Part shown: positions 1 through 21,289 of the stretch, one piece after another
Numbering within the stretch: the stretch's first letter is position 1
How the letters are laid out: each line of letters opens with the position of its first letter
Assembly: GCF_964340395.1 (NCBI RefSeq)
Contig: NC_135562.1
Span: 13,518,043 to 13,582,042 of the forward strand
DNA from: Glandiceps talaboti
Lineage: Eukaryota; Hemichordata; Enteropneusta; Spengelidae
DNA: 64,000 nucleotides
Reading direction: 5' to 3'
Position numbers and translations under genes: made by a program
Notes under the pieces: generated by a model
Database searches by the model: none
What the model saw: only the letters and a program-made list of their open reading frames with translations
Told to the model about the DNA's origin: nothing

Positions 1-460
1 TTATAATCATACACAATCTAGTTAGTATCTAAAACATACATGATCTGGTAACTTGCAAACGTTCCCTGATATCATTGCCATCATCGTCACATTCTCCTTC
101 AGTATTGTCATTATCAGTGTCACTCTCATCTGACTCACTGTCACTACTTGAGTCAGAGGGAGAATGCCGATGTGCAGTACAGATTTGAAAGGCTATACAT
201 GTATTTATTCAATAAAAAGGAGTGATAAGCTTTGCACCGGCCGGTTACTATAAGTGTAAAAATAAATGTTGAATGCTCATCTCACTTTACATCTCAAAGC
301 ACACAAAACAAATTGGCAGTCATTGAGTCTTCAATTTGGTCAGAAAACTTACGGATTGTAAAATGTGACCCTCCCCGAACATTATAATACAAAATATGAC
401 CTTCCCCTAATAACAGGTTTGTAAAATGTTACCCCCCCTGTAAATACTGAAGGCTCCCTT
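1..460 (-). mobile_element. 3' part of a DNA transposon with GGGAGCC ends (cut by window start)
   Basis: Read on the minus strand this begins with the end GGGAGCCTTCAG (452-458 region), passes a G-rich and 'gtcacattttac' segment, and ends in a short coding tail rich in Ser/Asp/Glu followed by a stop. The same succession occurs on the + strand at 55650-56400, where the coding tail is also followed by a stop and by the same 'gatactaactagattgtgtatgattata' type flank. The shared tail (...VTRS near the end) looks like the C-terminus of a transposase, but I do not recognise the superfamily. The copy is truncated by the window edge. Confidence 0.6.
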
Positions 461-2881
461 ATTCCATGTATTATCCAGTTTCTCTGCCTCGTCACAATTA
501 TTGTAATTGTTCCCCTATATATGCTTGTTATATATGTCCATGATCACTCAGTAAGTAAAATGAAGCCATCCATAGATGCTTTTTAGTGAATGAGATTATC
601 AGATACATCCACATTGTCATTATGAAGAGATAAAAACATCGCATAAGGGTCAATATATGGGATGAAATATTTATTTACAAATGTGTCTCAATGACATCCA
701 TATATAACTCGGTATGTCTTATGTCTACTAGGTTATCGGTTTAGTAAGTTCAGGGTATAGTAGGTCTGGGTATATGACCATACAATCGTAAATCAGAAAT
801 AAGGGCACTGAATGACCACACACGTGTCTTTTTTATGACGAGATGCTCATACCGCCACCTAGTGGTCGGCTGTAACAACATGTAGTTCAAGTTATCATGT
901 AGGTGATCGTCGACAATCAGCACCAGCTCAGCTGTATTTATTTATTTGAACTGTGCATGCGAGGATTTTATAATATAGTCAGTTTCACAGGCTTGGGATG
1001 GGGTTGGTGGAGGAGGGGTCGGGTGATTTTGCCATTGCTATGTATCTGTATGATTATTTTGCAACAAATGTTTTAGGTAAATAAGTGTGATTCATATATA
1101 TCAAACTCGTTGCCAAATATAATTATGCATCAACGTTTATGAAAACATTATCTTTACGATTATTATTTTGGTTTGTTTTGTACAGATAACTGATAATATT
1201 TAAAAAAAATAATAATCGTAATATAATGACATTGTACTAGTAATACCTGGAGTAATAACATTAGCGTATGTAATTCAATAATTTAAGACCCGTAGTTATC
1301 AAAGATGTTTGGAATTAGCCATTTGCGAAGCGAACAAAGAATTGTGAATTGTAAAGAAAAAATGGTAGTATGCATGGATACAATGCATTACTACAACTCA
1401 GCGGTCATTTCACGTGGGTCATGCCTCCAGAGTTGTATAGGGACGAAATGGTACATGTTTACAAATATCTCTTTGTTCCCAGTGTAACTGTAAGAATGCA
1501 TATTCATTTTACCGGGTGTTGTTACCGTGATTTGACCACGCCTCTGAGTGTAACCCCCCGGGGAGGAGGAGAAAGGAATATGAGTAGTTCCCGCCATAGG
1601 TCACTTTTTCAACAAAATATTCCTGAACATGGGTCGACTTTTCATCTGAAAATGTCTAAGCATGGGGTCGATAACATGGAAACGTCTCCAGAAATCCCTT
1701 GACAGAATGAGCATAAAGGAACAAAGGTAAATGATTGGATGGTTGTGACTGGATGGAGAATCTCTAACATTGAGTCGGTTTTTATTTTGCATTATGCATC
1801 CTTTGGGTAGATCATGAGGGTAAACGTTCGCGGAGGTTCATTGACACGTCCCTGAACCACAATGCAAATGTTCATCGAGTCATATACATGTGTATTACCC
1901 AAGTCCCTTCATTTCTTCATGTATCCTATTAATTCACGTCACCATAAAATAACCAAATGTTGTACAATTGACTCCTACTTTACATATATATTGTTTTTAA
2001 ATCCCCAATACTCTGAAAAACAAAGACAGTAATTATCTAATATACATACATAACAAGTATTGACTTTGACTCGGTCATTGCCCTCAGGTTAGCTTAGCAA
2101 AGTGGGTATGTGGTACAATTGTGCACTTGTTATTCTCATTATGAATGGATTGTTCCATTTCCATTGTGACCTTCTCTATGAACACCATATTTTGAGGGGG
2201 GGGGGGCATTGTATGCGTGGAGGTAGCAACACAGGTTGCAAAAAGACCCGTTGAAATCTCACGGAGACCATAAATAAACTTAATAAGTTCACCGACATAT
2301 TATGATAACACTGCTGCTGTTGCTACATTAACTTTTTTAGACGAGCTGATGATTTCTCAAGATAAAAATATGGCGATTTTTTGTGTTGGTTGATGTTAGT
2401 ATTATCGTTGTTGTAGTTGATGTTGTTGTTGTCATATTTGCTGTAGTACTTGTTGCTGTTGCTGTCGCTGTTTTATATGGCATCGGTTGTATTGGCGGTT
2501 AAAGATATTGGTGGTTATGGGTGGATTTTTGTTGGCAAATAGTTGAATTTGTCTTTGGTTGTTACAACTTCATTTCATTGTGTAACTATGGTATCTTATA
2601 ATTACCAGGGGAGGAGGAAAGGGTTGGATTGTTTTTGGATAAAAACTGTGTCATCAAAAGAGGAGGGCGGTTTAGAAAATCCCGATGGTCTGAACACGGA
2701 GGGCCTTGAAAACTTTCTTAGATTTGTGGCCCTTTGAACCAAATTAAACATCAAGAACTGTCGTTTGTATTGTTAAACAGTGGGTGTGAGGTAAGCAATT
2801 GCAATAGCTAATTTTAGACTATTTTAGCTGATAACCTTCAATTTGACTATTAATTTTATGAGTTTTTGTTTCACCTCTCAG
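461..2881. other. Gene-free upstream region of gene A
   Basis: No convincing exon is seen on either strand. Short open frames around 1305-1790 and 2543-2737 have no family resemblance. 2380-2480 is a TTG/CTG-rich stretch. The promoter and a noncoding first exon of gene A presumably lie here, because a splice acceptor precedes the ATG of gene A. Confidence 0.5.
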
Positions 2882-2917
2882 CTGAGATAACAACAAAAGT
2901 GCCGTATATAAGTTACC
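2880..2917 (+). promoter_or_regulatory. 5'UTR intron acceptor and leader of gene A
   Basis: A pyrimidine tract and 'cacctctcag' end at 2881, 36 nt before the ATG at 2918. Genes B and C have the same arrangement (46 and 52 nt before their ATGs). A noncoding exon 1 further upstream is inferred, not seen. Confidence 0.5.
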
Positions 2918-10397
<7,480 letters not shown>

Positions 10398-10973
10398 TAT
10401 CTGTATAAAATTGCTGTTATTGAGATTTCCAACTGAACCTTGATATGGATTTTTCAACGCTTTTGTTGTGGAAAATACAATTGGGGTGATTGCATATGTA
10501 TGTCTTGTTGATCTATCCTACCATTTGAATAACATGTAAATTAATGTTATTCAGTGGAATATGAATGTTAGATAACATATAGTGAAGACAAAATTACATT
10601 TAATATGCATGACGCTTTTGAAAGTATTATATGTTTATTACATTGGAAGTCATGTCATCTGCAACAGAGGGTTGTTGTCTGGTTTGGCAAAAAGAGTATA
10701 TAGTATTACTAACATTGCTACATATTGTCTACATCGACAAGGAGTTACGAGGAACGAGGTAGCATTGTCACATTTCATAGCCTGGCTGGCACCAAGGACA
10801 AAAAAAACTTATACTACGGCTAGACCGACTTGGCCAATCAGAGGCCTTGATTTCGGTTGGTTATATGGAGCCATAACCCACCTATATTACGCTCAGCTCT
10901 TAATTTGCATGCAACAAATTACACGTAATTTTGAAAAAGATCCGTATGAACCAATCACACCGTAGTATAACGG

Positions 10974-11067
10974 ATAGACAACTCGTTCGGTAGGGTTATG
11001 TGCCAAAAGCTAGGGGGCTACGCCCCCTTGTTTATTGGCACATAACGCTCCCGAACTCGTTGACTAT
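10974..11067. repeat. Imperfect 94-bp hairpin downstream of gene A
   Basis: Left arm 10974-11018 and right arm 11024-11067 pair almost throughout (core 'gttatgtgcca' against 'tggcacataac', then 'agggggc' against 'gccccct') around the loop 'tacg'. It may be a miniature foldback element or a structured 3'UTR segment of gene A. Confidence 0.65.
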
Positions 11068-11224
11068 CTATTACTTATTAAAATGTATTCGTCGTCTGTG
11101 TGTGATATACCATATAATATCTTAGAAGAATGTTACATATTTTTGGCGCCAATATCACATCATGAAGAGACACTGTGCAACGTGTTGGAGATTACCGTCG
11201 CTCCCTGTTTGCACCACACATGCA

Positions 11225-11242
11225 AATAAATTGATAAATAAA
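11225..11242 (+). promoter_or_regulatory. Candidate polyadenylation signals of gene A
   Basis: Two AATAAA hexamers (11225-11230 and 11237-11242) are the first canonical signals after the stop at 10397. They would give a 3'UTR of about 850 nt containing the hairpin. Confidence 0.4.
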
Positions 11243-14200
11243 ATGATACACTTTCGGATAGTAAGGTTGAATGAATAAATTTTCTTGCTACATTTTGTCT
11301 AAATGAAAAGAACTAACTTGCCATCATGCAAACATAAAAAAAGAATTGCTGAATCACATGTGCGCATCTAGTTGCAGTATGTTAATTGATGGATTTTATT
11401 CAGCAAAAAAATTATGATCTTGCTTTTGTAAAGTGCAGAATGTACTGACTATTAATTGGTTTCTGAGTGATTGTATCAAACACACACAGAGTGAACAGTA
11501 ATCTACAACGCGCTGTAGCAGAGTTAATACGATTGTTGTTGAGTCAGACAACACTGTCTCATGCTCACTAAAGGAAAAGCCATATTTGACCTTGTCTTTC
11601 CACCAGTGTATGTGCAAATGTAATGAGTGTGAGACGAAGTTCCACCTTTGACTTAATTTACCCATGGTGATCTCTCCCCCGTGGGGCTGTAGGCAGTCAA
11701 AAGTGCATGGTACTGCGTCTCGTACTACAGAGATGGTGGTTAGGTGGGTCACAGGTAGGGCAAAGGTTGGGAAAATGTGAATCCTCACCGCATACATTTT
11801 ATATTTATGTATGTACGTACGTACGTATGTATGTATGTATGTATGTATGTATGTATGTATGTATGTATGTATGTAGACTGTCGACAGTAGCTCGCGCCTT
11901 TTTTGCTACGTTTTATTATCTAAAACTAAAAAACGTCGCCGCACTCCGATCCCGAGGAGGGTGGTGTTTATTGAATTGTGATATGAGAACAGCTGTATCA
12001 ACTTGAATGTGTATTCCAAAATACAAATATTTCAAAATACTAGCGGTTTGGTTTTGATGTTTTTCTTTCATTTGAAACATACATTAAACATCCATAATAC
12101 ACAGCCCCATACACAACATAACGTGTAGATCGTGCTTCTGAAATTTCTATTTGACCAAGCTGTTATTAAACATGTACAATTTGTTCATCGGATTTATGAT
12201 TAAAACAGCTGTTAAAAATAATATTTTATTTGTTTGTCACCATTAACCTTAGAGTGCAATTATTAATATTTAGCATTATATAATTTTAATGTACCAATGG
12301 AAGGTTTTAATATGTCTAAATTGATCGCGTTGAAGGGATCGGTTCGGATTAGGATTAACGTTAAGGAGTGAACACGGTTGGTTATTAGCTGAGGTATAGA
12401 AAAGGTTGAGCCAGAATTATTCTATGCAACCGTTACTGTTCCGCTGATAAGTTAACACCAATGTGAAAATCTGGGATTGAATCATAGGTCAGCCCTTTAA
12501 ATATCAAAGGGGACTTGATATGTCAAATGGCTAGAAGTGTAACGTATACACGTGTACACTCTTACCAGATTAAAGTAATGTTATTTGAAATATTTCATCT
12601 ATGTGACGCCAACGTTCGACTTCGATGCTAATAGCTGTATAGTGTTCGAGACGTTGATGGCGGACTTGTTCTTAGAGTTAACACTTCAATGATGCGGTAT
12701 TTATAGTTTTTCCATTCAAGTCCTCTGACGTCATATCATGTTTGTGATGACGTCCCTGTGACGTTATCACATTCTTGTCGTGAGGTAATACTGCCTTCCG
12801 ATTCTGAACTTAGCACATTCCATTAGAATCATGTTTCAGAAGTCAACTTGCGCCAAATAAAAAAAAAGTTTGGGTCAGATTACATGTCTTTCATAAATAC
12901 GTATGATTAATATTGAATTCTTTTCCATTTTTTATTGGCGCCATGATATTTTCATTTTACGTTAAAACTGATGGTCATGTCATTTACATGATGTTTTTTT
13001 TTTAATTTTCCGGGTGCGCCGGTTTATAGCTCTCGGTAGTAGAGTACACTCGGGAAACAACGATTTTTATTAACTGGGCAAAAATGACATTGGGGCATTA
13101 TCATTTCAACAAATGAAAAAAAAAGACCATAACACACCGTTCTTCTTTCACCAAACGCAACAATATTTATTTGACTTAACTAAATTAAGCTCAATTAATT
13201 ACTAACGTCTACTTGCTTGTATCAAAACACGCCCCCTTTTCAGTTCTAGAATTCAGAATGTATAAATGTTTTGTTTTTTATTGTTGTTGTTTTTTTGTTT
13301 TTTTCTTCGAGACTCGGACACTTCAAAAATTCAAAAAGGTAATTTGTTATCTGGAAGCTGGTCCTTCTTCATGATTCAAACAAGCAATCATAATACTGAT
13401 ATAGGCAGTACAAATTGTTTAATATTTAAAATTTGTTATTTTTTTTCTTAGCAAAAATAAAAACTCGCTCGTGGGTGGCAGAAAAGTTCAAAAGTTCAAC
13501 AAAATTTTGTGATTGTGCCTGTAGTTCTTACTTGGCTCAAGGGCACTGTTTCTTCATAAACACAGACAATCGTTGTACTACTCCTACAGTATGCCACTGT
13601 AAAATACTGATGACAATTTCGAGTTCAGACCTTATTACCACGTAAATACCGGATACACGAAAGTTACACGTTATTAGCAGCGAGTGTCGAATGCGTGGCT
13701 GAAAGTCCCAGGGTTCATTTGTATCACAACGTCACGTGTCTGTCGTGTTTTCAAGCTTTATATTCCAAGGTTGACGGTCTCGTCTGGAGCGTTGCGTAAT
13801 CAAACATTTCAGGGCTTGAATTCACTAACTTTTGCAGCACAAGTGGCTAATTTTAATAGCAATCAGACTAACTTCACAGGAGAGAAAACAGCAAACTTGG
13901 TGTGATTGTTGTTTTTTTGCCTTGCCGTTAAAAGAACACTGGATCGCCGTCATTCATTTTTTTGCAAGGTATTGTGCACTTTTAACATATTTATCATGAA
14001 TACTAGACTCGACTATTTTGTGTTATTTTGTAAACAACGTACTGGTATGATCCAGACTTAAACAGGTCTGGGATTCTGAATGTAAACAGCACACTTCTGT
14101 TATGTACGCCCGTTTTTTGTACAGAACTCTCTGAGTCACGACATTGGTATTTGTACACTGCCAACCCAATCACCACCCTTTTCTCCTCTTAATTATATTG

Positions 14201-15360
14201 ACGCCTTTCTTGTCATGATTTCTAGTGATAAAAACCGAATGCAGTTAATTTTTTTCAGTTTGAATAGCATCAAATCACACTTCTTCTTTTTTGTCATTTT
14301 ACGTGTTGCGTTGCTCAGACAGTCGTTCCGGATGCACTGTTGTAACTAATTATCAAAAAGTACGTGCGTTGATCTCATCCATGGTATCATATCACCAGAC
14401 ATCAGACGATACATATATTTCTGTCTGATCTGTCTGGTATGGGTGAATAATGTGCCCTTTCAATATTTTTGCCGACAGACTATTTCCAAGGTTGAAATAA
14501 CCCTCCCAGCTCCTGACACCAGATCGCAAAATAATACATTTGAGTAGAATAATGTTATACACGATTTGTTCTAGTTTACTTTTTAACAGTTTGGGTTATA
14601 AATTACTTGATGATATTATAAATGAACATTTATTGATAATATGATGTACTATTTGTGATAAAAAGGTAATACGATACGCCCATTCATCGAAGGCGCCAGT
14701 TTCACCCAACTATTTGCTGTCCGGGTCAAGCCCCTGGAGTTGACAGTTTGTTGACCTTTCTTTGTTCCCCGGAAGCTGTTTCATTTAATAAGAGATTTAT
14801 AATGTTTCTTTTCATTGAGAAAGTTGCGAACATGTACTCTTTGTTATTTAGATCGACTGTTACGAAGAGTGTTCAGTCCGTGATTTCACGTCTACCACAC
14901 GGTAAAACGATTGCAGTCAACAGTGATTAAAAACAAACACAATATCGTACATGTTAAGGGGTAATGCACTGGCTAACATCAAGAAAATGTTAGATTAACA
15001 TATTTATAAGTGGTTAATTTATATCTGCAATTCAAACACATAGAGAATGATTACGTATGGCATTATAAATTAATGTATTAAGCTTTGAGGTCATTGACCG
15101 AGGTGACTCCGTATTATAAATATGTCTGAGTTGCTGTACCCCTATCAGGTGAATGGAATAGCCTTCTTTTTCATCGACCGTCTCCAGCAACTTCAGAACT
15201 TTACATATAATGTAGTTGTTTTCACTGGAGGGCGTTGTGTGTCACGCAAAGCTTAATTCTAAATTCGTAGCATACCATTGTCGTCTAACGGTCTATACGT
15301 AGCTGATACGTAGGCAGAGTAACACTAGTCAGAATGCAGTGATTGCATTGCTGGAGTTTC

Positions 15361-15483
15361 CATTCATCCATCCATCCATCCAACTCACCTCACTCACCAA
15401 CCAACCAACCAACCAACTCACTCACTCACTCACTCACTCACTCACTCACTCACTCACTCACTCACTCACTCACTCACTCACTC
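15361..15483. repeat. (CCAT)n/(CCAA)n/(CTCA)n microsatellite
   Basis: About 16 perfect CTCA units follow short CCAT and CCAA runs. Confidence 0.9.
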
Positions 15484-16973
15484 CTCCCCACCCTCCCTCC
15501 CTCAATTCCAATTGGTTCTATAAGCTATTTTTAGAGTCGTCATTCTCAAACTAACTCAAGTGAATAATGGTAGCATTAGAAAATCGACATATGCTTGGTA
15601 GATTGCCAGGATATGTATGTCACATGAGCTGGAGATGTTCCAAATGTTGTTTTTATTTTAAAACTAACATGTGTTTTATAGTGTCCAGGGATTCTAAAAT
15701 AGGAATAGACAAAGATATAGCCAGCATGCCATGTGACCATGAACATTGCCCAATCGGAACATAGCAACTGCAGCCCAAGGCCACAGATAGATGGATGTTT
15801 GTTGATTTAGAGTAGAAATCATTCCTTCCGAAATCAGTGAAAAATAATTCTTATGTACATGTAGGTCCATAGCAACCTTGACTTCACCATAGTAACGGTG
15901 GACATTGTGTGTTTGATACTTTAAAAATAGAGTAATGGGTGATGAATATAAGTTATAACTAGTCTATCTGTATGCCAACGTGGGCTCTTACTAACCGTAT
16001 AGGAACTAGACTAAACAACCACTGAAACCCGGCACTGAAACTCCCAGCAACAATGTTATGATTGTTATGATGGTACTATATATGGCACTTGCTTGGCTGA
16101 TGATTAACTTCAGGTTTTGAATGCGAATATCGGTAGGGTGATCAACGCTCAACAGATTGGTATCACAGTGACTCCATGACCTTGGGCTTAGTTCCTGGTT
16201 ATGTTTCATCAAGGACATCATTGTGAAACGACACTACTTTGAGGAATGTACCGTCAAGAGTTGCATTGCCGGAAAACATGAGCTTGGGATTGCAAGAATG
16301 ATGAAACAGAATCACAGGATGCTAGCCCAAAAGATGTATGAGTGTAGCTACTGATTGAGCCTGCAAATGTACAGACAAAAAAGAAACTTAAGACAAATCA
16401 CGATTTGAAATCAAATGTTACTCTTTAAATTTGATATGTCTGACATACATAAGAATACTTATTTACATGTCGCCCTCTGTGGTGGCCTTGCCTAAAGAGT
16501 TCTTTCAGTGATTTATCTCACTTTTAATAAAAAAACCAGCGACCAAAATTCACTTGAGATGAAAAAGTAAAGAAAATGCAAAATAACACTTGCATCCTCT
16601 GCCGTACTTAAGTCTTGTATGACATGGCTGTGCCGCTGAATTATATTCATTCTGTTGAAGAAATATGACATTTAATCAAAATAACATAAATGAAACACAG
16701 TCTTTTTCATTGATAAATGATATACACATACTCAGTATACTTATGAATAATATGTACGGATTCTATTCTGTCGTAGCCGTACGGTGTCCATTTTATTTTC
16801 AAAACATTAGATAAATCAAGCCACTATACTAAAATGAAGTTGACAAAAGAAAAGTGACACATCAGAGCAATCTTGGGTAGAATTAAGGGAAATGCGTTCG
16901 ACTCCTACACGCTCCATTTTTCTTCTGAATTAATCTAATTACAAATATTCGGGTGAGTTTGTGTTCTTTACGT

Positions 16974-16994
16974 GACACACACACACACATACAC

Positions 16995-17027
<33 letters not shown>

Positions 17028-17145
17028 CATACATACATACATACAGACAGACAGACAGACAGACAGGCAGGCAGGCAGTCAGGCAGGCAGGCAGGCAGTC
17101 AGGCAGGCAGGCAGGCATACATACATACATACATACATACATACA

Positions 17146-17177
<32 letters not shown>

Positions 17178-17197
17178 AACATACATACATACATACA

Positions 17198-17226
<29 letters not shown>
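16974..17226. repeat. Compound (CATA)n-(CAGA)n-(GGCA)n-(CATA)n tract
   Basis: About 250 nt of tetranucleotides; a CAGA/GGCA block (about 17045-17115) is sandwiched between two CATA blocks, so single-base drift of one unit explains the whole tract. Confidence 0.9.
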
Positions 17227-17228
<2 letters not shown>

Positions 17229-17407
17229 CGTGACTGTCTTCACAATGTATAATGGGTAGATTTTGTCATTCAAAACAACATATTATAATATATCATATGT
17301 CATTTAAGTTGCTGTTTTGTTCTTGCTTTCGATCAATTCACGTCTGTCATGAACTATGCACACATTTATTCCTAGCAGCTGAGTAAAGTATGTGTAAGGC
17401 CTCGAAA

Positions 17408-17516
17408 AAAATGTTTTGGTTCCAGTTACCCGACCTCCACCTAGGTTTTCACTAAACTGTTTTTTTTAAGTATTCGAGAGAAAAAACAATAAAATCGCGA
17501 GAATTGTGAAGTCTCG
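17408..17516 (+). repeat. Left half of dispersed repeat R1, interrupted by the large transposon
   Basis: The sequence matches the start of the intact R1 copy at 50663-51040 ('ttacccgacc', 'tttttcact', 'aattgtgaagtctcg'). The match stops exactly at 17516, where the transposon end begins, and resumes at 34781. Confidence 0.85.
17514..17516 (+). repeat. Target-site duplication, left copy (TCG)
   Basis: TCG precedes the left terminus at 17517 and TCG follows the right terminus (34778-34780). The uninterrupted R1 copy at 50663-51040 has a single TCG at this point (gaagtcTCGcgagaaat). Confidence 0.85.
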
Positions 17517-17775
17517 CACTAGTAGAAAAAATAGTACAGTTTACGACACTTTCCGTACTATAGTTCAGATTGAGTTCAATTCTGTACTTTTATGCTGATG
17601 AGGTGGACGTTTCTGTACTTTCCCATTAGCGCCTGTCTAATCGGATTATACTCGATCTGAAAAATAGTTCAGATTGCGAGTCGGAAGTGATTTGAATACA
17701 TTTGCATTTAGTTCAGAATATATTCATGAGTTCACCCCCATAACCGGGCAGTAAACAAATGAATATTCAAATCTA
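17517..17775 (+). repeat. Left 259-bp terminal inverted repeat
   Basis: It is identical to the reverse complement of 34519-34777. Coordinate sums of paired bases are constant (52294) from end to end, so there are no indels. Confidence 0.95.
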
Positions 17776-20700
17776 CCGTGCTTGCAATCAATACGTACAT
17801 AAACGCTATACGTGTAGCTAGTGTATTCGATACATATGTATGTATATAAGCAGGCTTATGATATGAACTACATGGTTAGGACGTACGTAGATTGTAATAT
17901 CACAGGGCTCATTTTGAAATAAATGTTCGTAGTACGCCTTTTCATTATGCACTACATACCGCCACCACTAAACGTGTTTCACATTTCTACGCGTTTGATG
18001 CATAGTAATACAGATTTAGATGACATGACAATCGTTTCCAATAATAGTTTAAAATTGGGCCACAAATATTGCTAGTGTATGGAGCTTCTTAACAAACCTG
18101 ACCGGCCAATAGCGTCAACAAACTCACAGTAGAGACGTGCTGACAGATTTGAGTCTGTGGACATTATTTCTAGCTTAGTAAAATTGAGTGACTATTGGGA
18201 ATATTATATGGCATCCATGTCGTCCATGTCGTCTATAGTTTCTGACTGACCGTGTTATGTACAACGTAACGCTGAACGAAATACGGTCCATCAGGAATTA
18301 ACTAGACTAACCTCTATGGGAATAGTATTCTTGTCCATGTGTCGTTTATAGAACAATTAAGTGTTAGGGTGTGATCTTCACAGTAATAAACAAGCCTTTA
18401 GAAGAACAACAGGTATTCACGCCTCAAATATCTTGGGCATCATCCAAATTACGATCATGAGCACCAAAGTAAAGGAAATACTTAATGACGTTCGGCATGC
18501 AGAACCCCCCCCCCCCCGGGCCCGTACCTATGGGTACATGCCCGGCATCCATGTAACTGTTATATCACTCTACGTGACGATTCTGAGGGCCCTCATCTCT
18601 TATTCTCTTGTTTTATTTCAATTATACTCATAACTCCTGTTTTTATAGTATAACTGTACAATTGGCTTCGATCAGTGCATTCCAGATTTTCATGAGTCAT
18701 GAGTGCACATTGCGCAGATATCTGCAGAATACTTAAAAGGATTATGGGTAATGTATGCATATGCGGGAAAAACAAACTGCTGTAAGGAGCATAGTCTCGC
18801 TGCCAGACTCGAGACTATCGTCCCTAATCTGTTTACCGAGCGGCGCAGCCGCGAGAAGAGCGGGACCAGTCCCCCTCTATTCTCGCGGCTGCGCCGCTCG
18901 GTAAACAGATTAGGGACGATAGTCTCGAGTCTGGCAGCGAGACTATAAGGAGCACTGACTTTGCCCTCATATCTTCATCCCATTTTGCACTGAAGAAGTT
19001 TCACATGGCTCTCATATTTCATATATACTCTTTCTAAATATATGGTGATGCAACATGAGTAAATATAACTGGGGTTAACTAAGTTTGGTAGTCAATATAG
19101 CAGGTTTACCATCAAACTGACGCAAAATTTGTTTCAAATTTGTCTAGTAAAAACCGTTGGCCCAGTTGTCGATTAGGCTTACAAGTTACACAAAGCATGA
19201 TAAGACACTGTGAATGGTGCAAATAAACAACGTGCGAAATGCCAAATACCAAATGCAAACAATACAAGCGAACAAAAGGGCCTGTATGCACTCTAATAGC
19301 CCGATATTTTGCCTAAAATCAGGCTCACATGTGCGAACGGTGTGTTTTTGACGTACCTAGTAGGCAGTGATGTAGATAATAGCCGGTTACCGGTCACAAC
19401 GCCCAGCTATAACTTATAAGTATAACAGTTGTGGGACCGGCTTAGGAAAGTACTCAAACCTGACGATCATTGAACAAATTCTAAGGTTGGAAAATTAAAT
19501 ATGAGTTGCCCGGGAGTTCTAATAGCAAGTAAAATACCCAAAGTGTAAACAAAAAGATAAATTAATTCATAATTATTTGGAAAACATTAGACGATTACGC
19601 AGTAAAACAAGACTGGCCACGCTATCGCTAGCGAAAGCCTTCGAACTAGTTTCATAACGACCGGACGTTGAAGGAAGCGCGAAGCGAAGTGTGAGGTCAA
19701 TGTGACGTCTCATGATGATGTATGATGCATCAACATGACGTTTACGTAGAGTTGCACTAAATGTTTTCTAAACTTCAGTGGAAAGAATTTTTGTCGATCA
19801 GACACTGACTATGTTTAAATTCTTAAAACATCTGAGAAAACTGAAGAGGGGAAGCAAAATGTGACACTGACAGACAAGCCAGACGTACGGCACATGTACA
19901 GAAGGCGAGGCACACCCTCTGATGCAAACTGGACAATTATCGTGCGTGTCACGTATAAGGCATCAGATGTAATACATGTAGCTAACCAAATATTCTTGTA
20001 CTGCAGTCTTTCTTGTAACAGGTATTGGAAATTGTCAGAAACCTGATGATTTTATGACTGAATAAGTTTCGATACGGAGACGAGAGAGAGGGGGAGACGA
20101 TTTTGAAACGATAAAGAATGTTAATATGGATATTGGGACGATTGGAAATCGGACGATGTGAATCGTAATCGAATATCTCAGACCATCCACAATATATGTC
20201 GTGTTGACTTAGGCGATCCCAGAAACCATTCTTAGTTTACCCCTTTCACATATATTATCAACCATGCTAATGTTTTGAAACAAATCTCGATTAACAGGTA
20301 ATTTAGCGCTTGAAAGATGGCGACGTCCATACCCCCCCCCCCGGCTGCACATATTTTAATATGCAATTATACATTACCCCCTCCCCATACACGTCAGAGA
20401 AGTACAGTATGGTACACTATATGACACACTGTAAGCTAACAGTGGAAATCAACTTCAGTGTCCATACATATCAGACATAGAGATTTCTTTACAAATGGAT
20501 GTGGGCTCATTGGGCTGTAACCTGTACTTGGAAAAACTTAACCAGCAGAGTTTTCTTTTTGAATCCTATGTCTTGACAGAAACGGCACCCCCCTTCGATA
20601 ATTAGTGGGGAGGGTGTGTCCCCCTCCCACAGTAGGCAATTGTTTGAAAAATAAGGACATGTAGGAGGCCATTTAGCGGCATAATATTTCAAACCATACA

Positions 20701-20980
20701 CATTATTGGAAGCCATAAAGTACTTGAAAATTGTCTTCAATACCCAAATTGTACTCTCATTAAATTATTTTACAACTGTATTACCTACGCTTTAACTAAT
20801 ACATAGATATTTTGGCAGACACACACATTCGTTTGGCCATTGGCTGCCTAATAATTAAATGTGTGGTAGGTAAATGAAGTGAACAATTTTGCAAAGTACA
20901 AGGTAAACGATTGCTCCTGTGGTTTGAATGTTCAACAAAGTCTCCACACAGAGAGATAGAGCAAGAGAGAAGGAGACATA
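17776..20980. other. Transposon interior, mostly unrecognised sequence
   Basis: It holds no exon or transposase motif that I can recognise. The only clear structure is the foldback element at 18792-18945. Confidence 0.45.
18792..18945. mobile_element. Perfect 154-bp foldback (palindromic) element with 9-bp target duplication
   Basis: Two 66-bp arms (18792-18857 and 18880-18945) are perfectly complementary around a 22-nt spacer. The termini read TAGTCTCGCTGCC. TAAGGAGCA occurs directly on both sides (18783-18791 and 18946-18954), a likely 9-bp target duplication, which would suit a Mutator-like parent; an 8-bp hAT-type duplication cannot be excluded. It is GC-rich compared with the surroundings. 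Confidence 0.85.
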
Positions 20981-20984
20981 CGGC

Positions 20985-20987
<3 letters not shown>

Positions 20988-21078
<91 letters not shown>
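20988..21078. repeat. (GA)n microsatellite
   Basis: About 45 uninterrupted GA units. Open frames across it are repeat artefacts. Confidence 0.9.
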
Positions 21079-21079
<1 letters not shown>

Positions 21080-21104
21080 CATACACTTATACAAATGTAA
21101 ATTT

Positions 21105-21260
21105 ACTTGGTAAACAACTGCTCCTGAGGTTTAATTTTGGTTCAAATCATGAGCAGAATATTCGGGGGCCCTTTCAGACCATCACAATTGTCATGCCCCC
21201 CTCCCTTTGAACCTCAATTTTGTTCATGCCCCCCCCCCCCCGTAAATTCTGACTCCAGCA
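21105..21260 (+). repeat. Dispersed repeat R2, copy 1
   Basis: It shares 'ctgctcctg', 'tttggttcaa.tcatgagca.aatatt' and 'gggcccctttcagac' type blocks with 26920-27075 in the same orientation. Confidence 0.6.
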
Positions 21261-21289
21261 TAATTTCAAGTTTATTCCGAGCTCTGTAT

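Larger units (their letters stand above)
11243..17407. other. Gene-free interval between gene A and the large transposon
   Basis: No exon is recognised. It contains a (GTAT)n tract at 11806-11875, (CCAT)n/(CTCA)n at 15361-15483 and the compound tract at 16974-17226, plus AT-rich unique-looking sequence and a fragment near 15970-16015 related to the repeat at 22903-23277. Small open frames (for example 13684-13905 and 15567-15764) show no family features. Confidence 0.5.

Noticed and set aside
10582-10965. 127-aa open frame just after gene A
   Set aside because: No domain or splice support; it lies in the probable 3'UTR and overlaps inverted-repeat sequence.
16974-17226. Possible CRISPR-like regular array
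   Set aside because: Pure tetranucleotide microsatellite with no spacers, in a eukaryotic genome.
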